Positions 54,747 through 62,991 of a stretch of 64,000 nucleotides of DNA are shown here, one piece after another. The stretch covers positions 124,001 to 188,000 of the forward strand of contig CAVPNY010000015.1 in NCBI GenBank assembly GCA_963706905.1. The letters are read 5' to 3'. Origin of the DNA: CAVPNY01 sp963706905 (GTDB lineage: Bacteria > Chloroflexota > Anaerolineae > Anaerolineales > UBA4823). The notes beneath the pieces were generated by a model, which saw only the letters and a list, made by a program, of their open reading frames with translations, made no database searches and had not been told where the DNA came from. The translations under genes were made by a program, and so were the position numbers. The number at the start of each line of letters is the position of its first letter. The first letter of the stretch is position 1.

Positions 54747-56363
54747 CTACTTGCGGGTGTAGTCGGGCAGGATCACCGGGGAAAACAGACCTTCGACTAG
54801 ATTGGCTTCCTGGCGGGCGCGTTCCCATTCTGATACATGCTGGAGAGTAGGCGCACCGGTTTCTACCCGGCGAGACCATTCCGCAGCCGCCGTACCCGCC
54901 CGGCGTCCAAAAACGCAGATATCCAGCAAGCTATTGCCCATCAGGCGATTGCGCCCATGGATGCCACCGGCAGCCTCGCCAGCCACGTACAAACCGGGGA
55001 TATCGGTAGCGCCATCCGGGCGGATGGCAACGCCGCCGTTCTGGTAGTGCAGTGTGGGGTAGACCAGGATGGGCTCGTGGACCAGGTCGATGTCGAAACG
55101 CTTGTACTGGCGCACCATGGCGGGCAGCTCGCGGGCGATAGTTCCTGGACCGTGAATCACGTCGATTAATGGAGCGTCCAGCCAGACAGCCGGCTGTCCG
55201 GTGGGTGTCACCACGCCCTGGCCGCGTTCGCTGCACTCTCGGATGAAGGCAGCCGCTTCTACGTCGCGGGTTTCCAATGGGTAGACGAACTGTTCACCTT
55301 CGACGTTCAGCACCTGGGCGCCCAGACCACGCACCTTCTCGGTGACAAGCTGGCCAAGGATTTGTTCGGGGAAAGCCGCCCCGGTGGGGTGGTACTGCAT
55401 GGTATCGATGAAGACCAGTCTGGCCCCGGCGCGGTAAGCCAACACCAGACCGTCTCCGGTGGCGCCGTAGTGGTTTGTGGTTGGGAATCCCTGGTAGTGC
55501 AGGCGTCCGCTGCCGCCGGTTGCAATCACCACTGCTTTGGCCCGGACGATCATCCAACGCCCGTTATCCAGATCTTGTAAAATTGCACCGACGGCCTGGC
55601 CCTGGTTATCCAGCAGCAGCTCGACGGCAGGTCGGAATTCCCAGAGGTCGATAGAAGCGCTGCCGCCATTGGTGCGCGAGCGTACTTCATCGCGCAATGT
55701 GCGCATGATCTCGGCTCCGCTGTAATCTCGAGCGGCGTGCATACGCTTGCGACTGGTACCGCCACCGTGGATGGTGCGCATAGTGCCATCGGGGTCTTTA
55801 TCGAACATGACGCCCAGCGCTTCGAGCCAGGCGATGACCATGGGGGCGTCGGTTACCAGGGCCTCAACCAGGTCGGGATCGTTACGGAAGGCTCCACCGC
55901 CAACCACGTCCAGGTAATGCAATGCAGGCGAATCGTTTTCTTTATCGGCTGCCTGGATGCCGCCTTGTGCCATCATGGTATTGGCGTCGCCGAAGCGGAG
56001 TTTTGTGGCCAGCAAAACGTGAGCGCCGCTCTCCTGGGCCAGCAGGGCAGCACTGGCCCCTGCGCCGCCGCCGCCGATCACCAGCACATCGTAGGCGGCA
56101 TCAGGCTGTCTGTCTAGATCAAAATCAGCGGGGATGCGAGATGCGCCTTCCAGGGCATCAGCCAGCTCGTGGGGTGTGCGATCACCTTGATTGGGTCCCA
56201 GGCGTAACTCGCGGAAGGCTTCCTGGATATAATCAGGATGGTAAGCGCGCAGGATTTCCTCGCGGGCCTCAGGTGAGAGCCGAGGGAAGCTTTCCTGAAG
56301 TCGAGCGGGGCGGGAGGCCACTACTTTGGCGATCGATGCATTAAGTTCAACCGGGTAGGCCAT
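54747..56363 (-). CDS. FrdA/SdhA-type FAD-binding flavoprotein
   Basis: 538 aa from ATG 56363; GGAGGT sits just upstream and overlaps the alternative ATG at 56375. The FAD-binding Rossmann motif is VIGGGGAGASAALLAQ. The substrate-domain segment HGGGTSRKRMHAARDYSGAEIMRTL and the C-terminal PGLYVAGEAAGGIHG-NRLMGNSLLD are typical of succinate dehydrogenase/fumarate reductase/L-aspartate oxidase flavoproteins. Unusual is an N-terminal extension of about 85 residues before the FAD domain. The neighbouring 2Fe-2S/4Fe-4S protein could be its electron partner, as in thiol:fumarate reductase. Confidence 0.88.
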   Translation of the reverse strand: MAYPVELNASIAKVVASRPARLQESFPRLSPEAREEILRAYHPDYIQEAFRELRLGPNQGDRTPHELADALEGASRIPADFDLDRQPDAAYDVLVIGGGGAGASAALLAQESGAHVLLATKLRFGDANTMMAQGGIQAADKENDSPALHYLDVVGGGAFRNDPDLVEALVTDAPMVIAWLEALGVMFDKDPDGTMRTIHGGGTSRKRMHAARDYSGAEIMRTLRDEVRSRTNGGSASIDLWEFRPAVELLLDNQGQAVGAILQDLDNGRWMIVRAKAVVIATGGSGRLHYQGFPTTNHYGATGDGLVLAYRAGARLVFIDTMQYHPTGAAFPEQILGQLVTEKVRGLGAQVLNVEGEQFVYPLETRDVEAAAFIRECSERGQGVVTPTGQPAVWLDAPLIDVIHGPGTIARELPAMVRQYKRFDIDLVHEPILVYPTLHYQNGGVAIRPDGATDIPGLYVAGEAAGGIHGRNRLMGNSLLDICVFGRRAGTAAAEWSRRVETGAPTLQHVSEWERARQEANLVEGLFSPVILPDYTRK

Positions 56364-56381
56364 GCTTACCTCCACTTGCAG

Positions 56382-57464
56382 TTAATGAGCGCTATCTGAC
56401 ATCCAGGGCAAGCGCTTCGAGGCATCTCCACTGGTGTAGTGCAAATCTCCCTGAATGCGATGGCTCAGGGCAGAGATCAACAGGATCAATGGAACGCCCT
56501 GTTCGCAGGATTCCTCGCACATGCCGCAGCCGCCGCACGAAACGAGCCAGCGACTGACTGAGACGAGCTCCGCCAGAGGAGCGCGTTCTGCGTGACGAGG
56601 GTGTGGTTTTCCCAGCAGGACATCCAGCTCGCCATCGTACAATGGACAGGCGTTCAGGCACTTACCACAAAGGTCGCAGTTTGCCAGCCAGGCCAGTAGA
56701 CTGCCCAGATCGCCAAAGTGGCGCGATGTAGCCAACTCTTCGACCATGTTCTTGCGGATAGCGGTGCGCATGTCAGCGATTGCCCCGACGACCGTCTCGC
56801 GGTGAGAGACTTGATATTCAGTGGCGATATGGTTCGCCAAACCAGGCAACCCCAGGCGTGCATCGGTCTCTTCATCGCGGGCGATCAGCAGCAAGAACTG
56901 GGTAGAATTGACCCCGATGGTGCCGATCGCCAGGTCTGCACCGCGCGGAGCCGGCCAATCGCAGATCTGGCAGGCGGTGCGGAATGGCTGCGGGCGCAAT
57001 CCGCCTTCTGCCGCGTTGACCAAGGTCTCAGTCAAGATGGTCTCAGCGCCGCGTTGCTCAACACTCTGTCGATAGTTCTCTGGCAAGAAAGTACCCAGGC
57101 AATCTATCCCGATGATCACCGCCTGGCTATCATCGACTGGATCAGATCGTCGCTTGCGCAGCTCTGTATAGACGCGCAGCTCGCACGGACGCAGGATCAC
57201 ACCGACCCTCTGAGAGGGATGCTCTTGAATATAGCGATCGGCTGTGCGGGCGGCGTTGCTGAGCATGATCGGGGCAAATGGGTTTACCGTTTCCAATCCA
57301 GATGGATCCTGGATCACACGTGTCCCGATCAAGTCACGATCGGATACCTCAGCAGGGGCCAATAAGGCCTCTAGCTCATAAGCCTCCCACCAGTTTGCTA
57401 GAAACCCTTGCAGAGAATGCACCGCATCGGCTTGCTCTAGCTCAAGAATTCGATTGACATTCAT
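56382..57464 (-). CDS. FrhB/FdhB-type (coenzyme F420 hydrogenase/dehydrogenase beta-like) Fe-S protein
   Basis: 360 aa from ATG 57464, where GGAGG gives the best spacing among the clustered ATGs. The N-terminal and middle domains resemble the beta subunits of F420-reducing hydrogenase/formate dehydrogenase (VILRPCELRVYTELRKR, IGIDCLGTF). The C-terminal part has two ferredoxin-type clusters, CDLCGKCLNACP and CGGCGMCEESCEQG. It would channel electrons between a flavin or F420 site and the Fe-S partners. Lies between the FrdA-like and acyl-CoA dehydrogenase genes. Confidence 0.82.
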   Translation of the reverse strand: MNVNRILELEQADAVHSLQGFLANWWEAYELEALLAPAEVSDRDLIGTRVIQDPSGLETVNPFAPIMLSNAARTADRYIQEHPSQRVGVILRPCELRVYTELRKRRSDPVDDSQAVIIGIDCLGTFLPENYRQSVEQRGAETILTETLVNAAEGGLRPQPFRTACQICDWPAPRGADLAIGTIGVNSTQFLLLIARDEETDARLGLPGLANHIATEYQVSHRETVVGAIADMRTAIRKNMVEELATSRHFGDLGSLLAWLANCDLCGKCLNACPLYDGELDVLLGKPHPRHAERAPLAELVSVSRWLVSCGGCGMCEESCEQGVPLILLISALSHRIQGDLHYTSGDASKRLPWMSDSAH

Positions 57465-57497
57465 CATTACCTCCAATAGATCGGCTTCAAGAGTGGT

Positions 57498-58607
57498 TCA
57501 GGATTCCGCGTGTCCAATCAGCTCGATTGCGATCGCTGCGCGTGCCGAATCCATCGCCATTTCCAGGGCGTCGAATGGCACAACATTCTTAACCATTAAG
57601 TGAGGCTCAATTTCGGGCGCGGGGCCGGGACCAGCAAAGATCATTGTCACCCGATCGATGCTGCGTTTAAGCATCTCCCCACTTGCCAGGCGGACCTGGG
57701 CGGCGGCCTGGCGCGCCTCGGCTTTCTTTCCGCTATCGGCCAGCCAGGCCGCATGGTAGACCAGCCAGCGCGTGCTCTCAATATCGACGCGCAGGTCGGC
57801 GATCATGCGCTGAATGGCTGGACGAGCGGCAAGTGGAGCACCCAACGATACCCAATCTCTGGCATGCTCGCTGGCCATTTCCAGCAAGCGGTTGGCGATG
57901 CCGACGTATCGGGCGCCGCTTTGGATCCAGGCATGCGGAGCATTCTCAGCGCCCAACAAAAAGGCACTGCCTGCTTCACCCAGGATGGCGCTGGCAGGCA
58001 GGCGACACTTGTCAAGTACCAGGGTTACTCGTCCATTCGTCGATATGCTCGTACCTGGGTGGTCAGCTTCGATCAGGAAAACGGTCATCCCCTGTGGTGC
58101 TCTGGCGTACACAACAAAAAAGTCTTGCCCAGTAGGAGATGCGGCCAGGGTCTTCTGCCCATTAAGAATGTACTGGTCGCCCTCCGGCTCGGCAGAGGTT
58201 GTCCAGCTCTCGGGGTGAACAGCTTGTGGTCCAGGCTCGCGGGCGGCGATGATTGCCTGGCGATCAGCCTCCAAAGCTGGTTCGAGGAAGCGCGCAGCCT
58301 GTTCCTTATTGCAGGCGTACAACATGGCTGGCACTTCGCCCAACTCAACCGGGACAAAGGTGCCGCCCAGCTCTTCCTCTACTACACAACTGGTGATGAC
58401 GTCCAACCCACCCCCACCAAACTCTTCCGGCACGGTCAAGCCCCACAGGCCGAGTTGCTGGATCGCCTGGCGCAGCCGGGCTTGCTCTTCTTGAGTGAGC
58501 CCTCCGGTGCTGAAATATTTCATCTCCAGCGGGCGAGCCTCTTTCTGAACGAAGCGGCGTAGCATATCACGCAGCATGACGGTATCGGGAGAAAAAGTAA
58601 AGTCCAT
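57498..58607 (-). CDS. Acyl-CoA dehydrogenase family protein
   Basis: 369 aa. The N-terminal helical domain (MDFTFSPDTVMLRDMLRRFV), middle beta domain and C-terminal helical domain of the ACAD fold are all present. The usual catalytic Glu position cannot be fixed by eye, and the end (EMAMDSARAAIAIELIGHAES) is shorter than in classical ACADs, where an Arg-rich FAD-contact segment follows. So the exact substrate, or even the dehydrogenase activity, is open. Its place among Hdr/Frd genes suggests that it feeds electrons from an acyl-CoA to the Fe-S partners. Confidence 0.85.
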   Translation of the reverse strand: MDFTFSPDTVMLRDMLRRFVQKEARPLEMKYFSTGGLTQEEQARLRQAIQQLGLWGLTVPEEFGGGGLDVITSCVVEEELGGTFVPVELGEVPAMLYACNKEQAARFLEPALEADRQAIIAAREPGPQAVHPESWTTSAEPEGDQYILNGQKTLAASPTGQDFFVVYARAPQGMTVFLIEADHPGTSISTNGRVTLVLDKCRLPASAILGEAGSAFLLGAENAPHAWIQSGARYVGIANRLLEMASEHARDWVSLGAPLAARPAIQRMIADLRVDIESTRWLVYHAAWLADSGKKAEARQAAAQVRLASGEMLKRSIDRVTMIFAGPGPAPEIEPHLMVKNVVPFDALEMAMDSARAAIAIELIGHAES

Positions 58608-58676
58608 CGTCGCACTTCCTAAACGACAATCATCGGTCAGGCTTCGATTTCTCGGGATGCGTAACGTGCCTTGAGA

Positions 58677-59303
58677 TCAGCCAGCGACAGTGCTTTTTAA
58701 CTCAGCCAGATCTGTATAGTAGGCGCCTGATTTAATATCGTCTACCCGCTGGCGCAGATGTTCGGCGGGTGGCACCTGATATTTACCGTAAAGCCGGCGA
58801 CCCAGTAGAGAAATATTTGGGGGAACCAGCTCGGCGGGGCAGCGCGCCACGCATAGCCCGCACATGATGCAGTCAAAGGAGAGGTCGGCTAACTCGGCCA
58901 GATCCCCGCGAATGGCAGCGGATACGTAACTCAACACTTCCAATTCCTGCGGGCAGGCTTTGGTGCACGTGTTGCAGCCGAAGCAACTGAGCAGCTCTGG
59001 ATAAAGCTCGAGCACTGAATCCCCGGTTGGTTCGAGTGTCTCTAGGTGATAAGCCGGGCGTTGGGCGGGGAAGAAGGGGATGGGCGCCAATATCATACCA
59101 GGCTGAATGACAGTCTGGCAGGCCAGGGCATAGTGTAATCGGTAATCGCCGTTGATCCGGTAGACTGTCCCGCAGGCGCCGCAGAACCCGCCACGGCAGC
59201 CGACGCCGCGGGTGAGATGGTAACCAGCCCATTCGAAGGCCTTCAAGATGGTCAGCCCTTCTGGGATTTCGTAGCGCTGGTTGAAGATGAAGATTTCAGT
59301 CAT
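58677..59303 (-). CDS. SdhB/TfrB-like 2Fe-2S + 2x[4Fe-4S] protein
   Basis: 208 aa. The N-terminal plant-type ferredoxin domain binds 2Fe-2S through CRGGFCGACG and a later Cys (YALACQT). Two 4Fe-4S motifs follow, CFGCNTCTKACP and CIMCGLCVARCP. This is the architecture of succinate dehydrogenase/fumarate reductase iron-sulfur subunits and the N-terminal half of thiol:fumarate reductase TfrB. It is the natural wire between the FrdA-like flavoprotein and the Hdr-type subunits. Confidence 0.86.
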   Translation of the reverse strand: MTEIFIFNQRYEIPEGLTILKAFEWAGYHLTRGVGCRGGFCGACGTVYRINGDYRLHYALACQTVIQPGMILAPIPFFPAQRPAYHLETLEPTGDSVLELYPELLSCFGCNTCTKACPQELEVLSYVSAAIRGDLAELADLSFDCIMCGLCVARCPAELVPPNISLLGRRLYGKYQVPPAEHLRQRVDDIKSGAYYTDLAELKSTVAG

Positions 59304-59319
59304 TGCACCACTCCTCGGA

Positions 59320-59757
59320 TTAGCTGCTCAACACCAGGTCCAAGACAAACATTTCGTCAGAGGTGGCTTTAGAAAGTAACTCAGCCATGCCCTCTGCCAG
59401 ATGAGTTTGCACCAGATAGTGCTTGATGGTTGGGTCGACCTGTGGGCAGGCTAGAGCGCAATTACCACACCGGTCGCAATCCTCACCAACCAGTGTTTCG
59501 AGAGCCAGGGAGGTGCGCGCCTCGCTGCGTAAACGGCGCCTGGGATCACGCGCCAACACCGGACAGGCGTCTATGCAGCAACCGCAGCCCAGGCAGGCCT
59601 TGCTACCGACCAGGTCATCGGAGGTCATCAGCATATAGGCTGGCCCGAAGCCTGAGCTCAACAGGCGGCAACGGGCTACCGGTGGCCTGGGTTGCGAGAA
59701 GATCAGGCGCAGTATTGGTTGGATCCTGGTGGGATCAGTCTGGTTTCGCAAAGGCAT
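59320..59757 (-). CDS. 4Fe-4S dicluster protein (HdrC-like)
   Basis: 145 aa from ATG 59757, which has AGGAG seven bases upstream. The open frame reaches 59901, but the extra residues overlap the HdrA-like gene and look non-coding. Two ferredoxin motifs, CLGCGCCIDACP and CDRCGNCALACP, are spaced as in HdrC. It lies between the HdrA-like gene and the SdhB-like gene. Confidence 0.8.
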   Translation of the reverse strand: MPLRNQTDPTRIQPILRLIFSQPRPPVARCRLLSSGFGPAYMLMTSDDLVGSKACLGCGCCIDACPVLARDPRRRLRSEARTSLALETLVGEDCDRCGNCALACPQVDPTIKHYLVQTHLAEGMAELLSKATSDEMFVLDLVLSS

Positions 59758-59806
59758 AGCACACTCCTGGGGCGAGCTCTTCAGGCTTCTCTGCAAGGAA
59801 AGGCGG

Positions 59807-61549
59807 TTACGCCTCTCCAACAGGAATATTCTCCAGCGGGAGTAGCGATGGTTGGATCTCCCATTCGGTAAGGGCATCGATCTGGGATAGATATTGGTCA
59901 AAAGTGAAGTGGTGCACGTTTATTGCCCCCGAGGGGCAGGCAGCTGCGCAAGCGCCGCAACCCTGGCAGAGCACCGGGTTAACGGTCATTTTTCCGCGCA
60001 CCGGGTGGAGTGTCAATGCGGAATAAGCGCAGATCTGGGCGCATTGCCCGCAACCGGCACACAGCTCTTCTTCGACGAAAGAGGTTGCTGCCTCCACGGG
60101 CACCTGGCCGCGCATCAGCGGAATGAGGGCGGCTGAAGCCGCGGCGCGCGCCTGAGCAACTGTTTCTGTGATATCTTTCGGTCCCTGGCAGGCACCTGCC
60201 AGGAACAGGCCGGCCATGGCTGTGTCTACCGGGCGAAGCTTGGGGTGAGCCTCGAGGAAGAAGCCATCCGCGGAGCGAGCCAGTTTAAGCAGACCTGCCA
60301 CTGCTCCGGTGTCGGCGCGTGGGGTCATGCCGACTGCCAGGACGACCATATCCGCTTCTACTTCGACTTGTTCGCCGAGCAGGGTATCTTCGGCACGCAC
60401 CACTACCTTATCCCCGCGTTGGATGATCTCAGAGGGATTCCCACGGCGATAGAGTACACCTTTCCCCCGGGTCGCGTCGTAGAATTCTTCAAACCCTTTG
60501 CCAAAGGCACGCACATCCATATAAAAGACAGTCACATTGGAATTTGGCAGGCGTTCGCGAACCAGATTGGCTTGCTTGGCGGTGACCATGCAGCAGATTC
60601 GGGAACAGTATGGATTGCCTACGGTGCGGTCGCGCGATCCAACACATTGAATAAAGACGACTTGCTTGGGTTCTTGACCGTTGATCTGAATCGGACCGGC
60701 GGCGAACTGCTCAAAATCCAGGGTGGTGATTACCTGTGGGTAATTTCCGTAACCAAGCTCAGGCTTGCGCCGGGCATCGAAGACCTGATAGCCTGTGGCG
60801 ACGATAATAGTGCCCGCTGTTACTTCGTGAGTCTCATCACCCTGCCTGATCCGGGCGTGGAAATTGCCCACATAACCGCCGACTTCATCCAATTCCGCGC
60901 CGATTAGAACGGTGATGCGCGGGTGGGTCATAACCCGCTCGATCATTGGGTTGATCAGGTCTGCCACCGATTCCAGAGTTGGAAAAGTTCGATGCAGTCG
61001 GGCAGCATGCCCTCCGAGGGCTGGCGAGCTCTCAACCAGGGTCACATCAAAACCGGCATCCGCGATATCTAAGGCGGACTGGATTCCAGCGATCCCGCCC
61101 CCGACCACCAATGCAGCCGGAATGACCGGCACACGGCGGATCTGCAACGGCTCCAGGTGGTTGGCCTTGGCAACTGCCGAAGAAACCAGTTTCATGGCTT
61201 TTTGGGTGGTCAGAGTCCCTTCGGGGTGGACCCAGGAGCACTGCTCGCGGATGTTTGCCATCTCAAAACAATACGGGTTCATACCGGCATCTGCGACTGT
61301 GGCGCGAAAGGTTGGCTCGTGCATCAATGGGGAACACGACGCCACTACCACCCGGTTAAGATTGAGATCGGCGATGTCTTTCTTGATCAAGACCTGGCCA
61401 GGGTCAGAGCACATATACGTGTAATTGCGAGAGACAACTACCCCGGGAAGTTTTGCGGCATACTCAGCAACCGCGGCGACATCGACGGTTGCGGCAATGT
61501 TGATGCCGCAATGACAGATATACACACCCACTCTTGGTGTAAAGGTCAT
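59807..61549 (-). CDS. HdrA-like FAD/Fe-S heterodisulfide reductase subunit A
   Basis: 580 aa from ATG 61549. HdrA layout: an N-terminal Cys-containing segment (YICHCGIN), an inserted domain with VASCSPLMHEPTFR, the FAD Rossmann motif VVGGGIAGIQSALDIADAG, and a ferredoxin-like C-terminus with CAGCGQCAQIC and CQGCGACAAACPSGAI. HdrA proteins split electron pairs (flavin-based bifurcation) or distribute them. In bacteria they pair with other dehydrogenases. Here they are surrounded by Hdr, Frd and ACAD partners. Confidence 0.9.
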   Translation of the reverse strand: MTFTPRVGVYICHCGINIAATVDVAAVAEYAAKLPGVVVSRNYTYMCSDPGQVLIKKDIADLNLNRVVVASCSPLMHEPTFRATVADAGMNPYCFEMANIREQCSWVHPEGTLTTQKAMKLVSSAVAKANHLEPLQIRRVPVIPAALVVGGGIAGIQSALDIADAGFDVTLVESSPALGGHAARLHRTFPTLESVADLINPMIERVMTHPRITVLIGAELDEVGGYVGNFHARIRQGDETHEVTAGTIIVATGYQVFDARRKPELGYGNYPQVITTLDFEQFAAGPIQINGQEPKQVVFIQCVGSRDRTVGNPYCSRICCMVTAKQANLVRERLPNSNVTVFYMDVRAFGKGFEEFYDATRGKGVLYRRGNPSEIIQRGDKVVVRAEDTLLGEQVEVEADMVVLAVGMTPRADTGAVAGLLKLARSADGFFLEAHPKLRPVDTAMAGLFLAGACQGPKDITETVAQARAAASAALIPLMRGQVPVEAATSFVEEELCAGCGQCAQICAYSALTLHPVRGKMTVNPVLCQGCGACAAACPSGAINVHHFTFDQYLSQIDALTEWEIQPSLLPLENIPVGEA

Positions 61550-61571
61550 AGCGATTTTCTCCAAACAATGT

Positions 61572-61850
61572 TCATCTGCCGCCGGATTGCGGTTTGGCTA
61601 TGCCGCTATATGGCCAGGTCTGTCCGGGTTGGCGCTTGATCCCTAGCAGGAAGTAGGAGACCGGCCCGATAAAATTGATGAACGAGATCACGGTCCAGAC
61701 TTCTTTGCTTCCGTTGATCTCTTGCGGTGAACGCTGGCGCAAATCCCATAAAGCTGCGCCCAATAACATGAACTGTGCTGCACCGAGGATCACAACTGCG
61801 ATCTTTTGCCAGGTGGCTAATTCTTGCCAGGGTTTATTTGTCCGGGTCAT
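61572..61850 (-). CDS. Small membrane protein with PLDc_N-type domain
   Basis: 92 aa from ATG 61850 (GGAGG five bases upstream). Two transmembrane helices (about 16-36 and 53-69). The KEVWTVISFINFIGPVSYFLLG segment is typical of the phospholipase D-nuclease N-terminal (PLDc_N) family, which also occurs as stand-alone proteins. It may anchor the surrounding soluble Hdr-like complex to the membrane. That is an inference from position alone. Confidence 0.75.
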   Translation of the reverse strand: MTRTNKPWQELATWQKIAVVILGAAQFMLLGAALWDLRQRSPQEINGSKEVWTVISFINFIGPVSYFLLGIKRQPGQTWPYSGIAKPQSGGR

Positions 61851-61863
61851 AGCAGCCTCCCTT

Positions 61864-62991
61864 CTATAAAGCTTGTACGGCAATCTCAGCGACATCCATC
61901 ACACGTAACTTATCCTCGGCATTGAGGTGCTTGACGGCTTCTTCGAGGGTGAGCAGGCAGAACGGGCAGGCAGTCGCCAGGATCTCAGCGCCGGTTTCCA
62001 GGGCTTCCTTAATTCGCATCTGCGCCAGGCGGGTGCCGGGATTGGTGCCTTCCAGCCACATCCTTCCACCGCCGCCTTCACAGCATAAGCTTTTTTCGCG
62101 TGAGCGGTCCATCTCAACCAGCGTAACGCCTGGGATACTTTTGAGAACAAGGCGGGGCTCGTCAAAAACCTGGTTATGCTTGCCCAGGTAACAGGGATCA
62201 TGATAGGTGATGGTTTTTTTCAGTGAGCCGGAGAATTCCAGGTTTCCCTTTTCGACCAGTTCAGCCAGAACCTGGGTATAGTGCTGGACCTGAAGTCCAT
62301 TCTTAGGATAATCGTTCTTGAAGGCGTTAAAGCAGTGCGGCGAGGCGGTGAACATCTTGTGGATGTCCAGCTCTTTATACATCTCGGTGGTTTCTTCAAC
62401 GATCATCTCAAATAGCCCGGCCTCGCCCAGGCGGCGTACTTCGCTGCCGCAGCAACTCTCGTCTGCCCCTAAGATGCCGAAATCCAGGCCTCCTTTGTTG
62501 AGCAACTGCACCAGAGCGCGCGATACACTTTGAACGCGCGGATCATAGGAAGGTGTGCACCCAACGTAAAACAGGAATTCAGCGCCGTCTGCCATCGGTT
62601 TGATACCCAGGTCTTCTGCCCAAAGACCGCGATCCTCACGCGGCATGGTCAGCGGGTTCCCATGGCGGAAAGTGCTTTCCAGAGCGGTCTTGACATTTGG
62701 GTGAACGCGACCTTTCTCGACGATGGCGCTCCGTAAGGCGATCACTGCCTCCATAGGATTGACCAGCTTCGGACAACGGCTGGAGCAGGTTGAGCAGGTA
62801 GTGCAATCCCAAAGCTCCTCGCGGCCTTCCAGGTCGAATCCATTCCCTGAAACCAGCAAACGATAAATCAGGCTGCGCGGGTTGAGCTTGGTTTTCATTG
62901 CCATTGGGCAGCCTCCCGTGCATTTCCCGCATTGGATGCAGGCCAGCAATCCGTAATCCTGGATGAATTGTCGGCTATCAATTTGAAGCAT
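61864..62991 (-). CDS. HdrD/GlpC-like Fe-S protein with two CCG domains
   Basis: 375 aa. N-terminal ferredoxin motifs CIQCGKCTGGCP and CTTCSTCSSRCP are followed by two CCG (cysteine-rich) domains: FYVGCTPSYD with ESCCGSE, and YHDPCYLGK with SLCCEGGGGRMW. This fuses the functions of HdrC and HdrB, as in HdrD and GlpC. In methanogens these sites reduce CoM-S-S-CoB. In bacteria the disulfide or quinone substrate is unknown. It overlaps the upstream HdrA-like gene by 14 bp. Confidence 0.88.
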   Translation of the reverse strand: MLQIDSRQFIQDYGLLACIQCGKCTGGCPMAMKTKLNPRSLIYRLLVSGNGFDLEGREELWDCTTCSTCSSRCPKLVNPMEAVIALRSAIVEKGRVHPNVKTALESTFRHGNPLTMPREDRGLWAEDLGIKPMADGAEFLFYVGCTPSYDPRVQSVSRALVQLLNKGGLDFGILGADESCCGSEVRRLGEAGLFEMIVEETTEMYKELDIHKMFTASPHCFNAFKNDYPKNGLQVQHYTQVLAELVEKGNLEFSGSLKKTITYHDPCYLGKHNQVFDEPRLVLKSIPGVTLVEMDRSREKSLCCEGGGGRMWLEGTNPGTRLAQMRIKEALETGAEILATACPFCLLTLEEAVKHLNAEDKLRVMDVAEIAVQAL

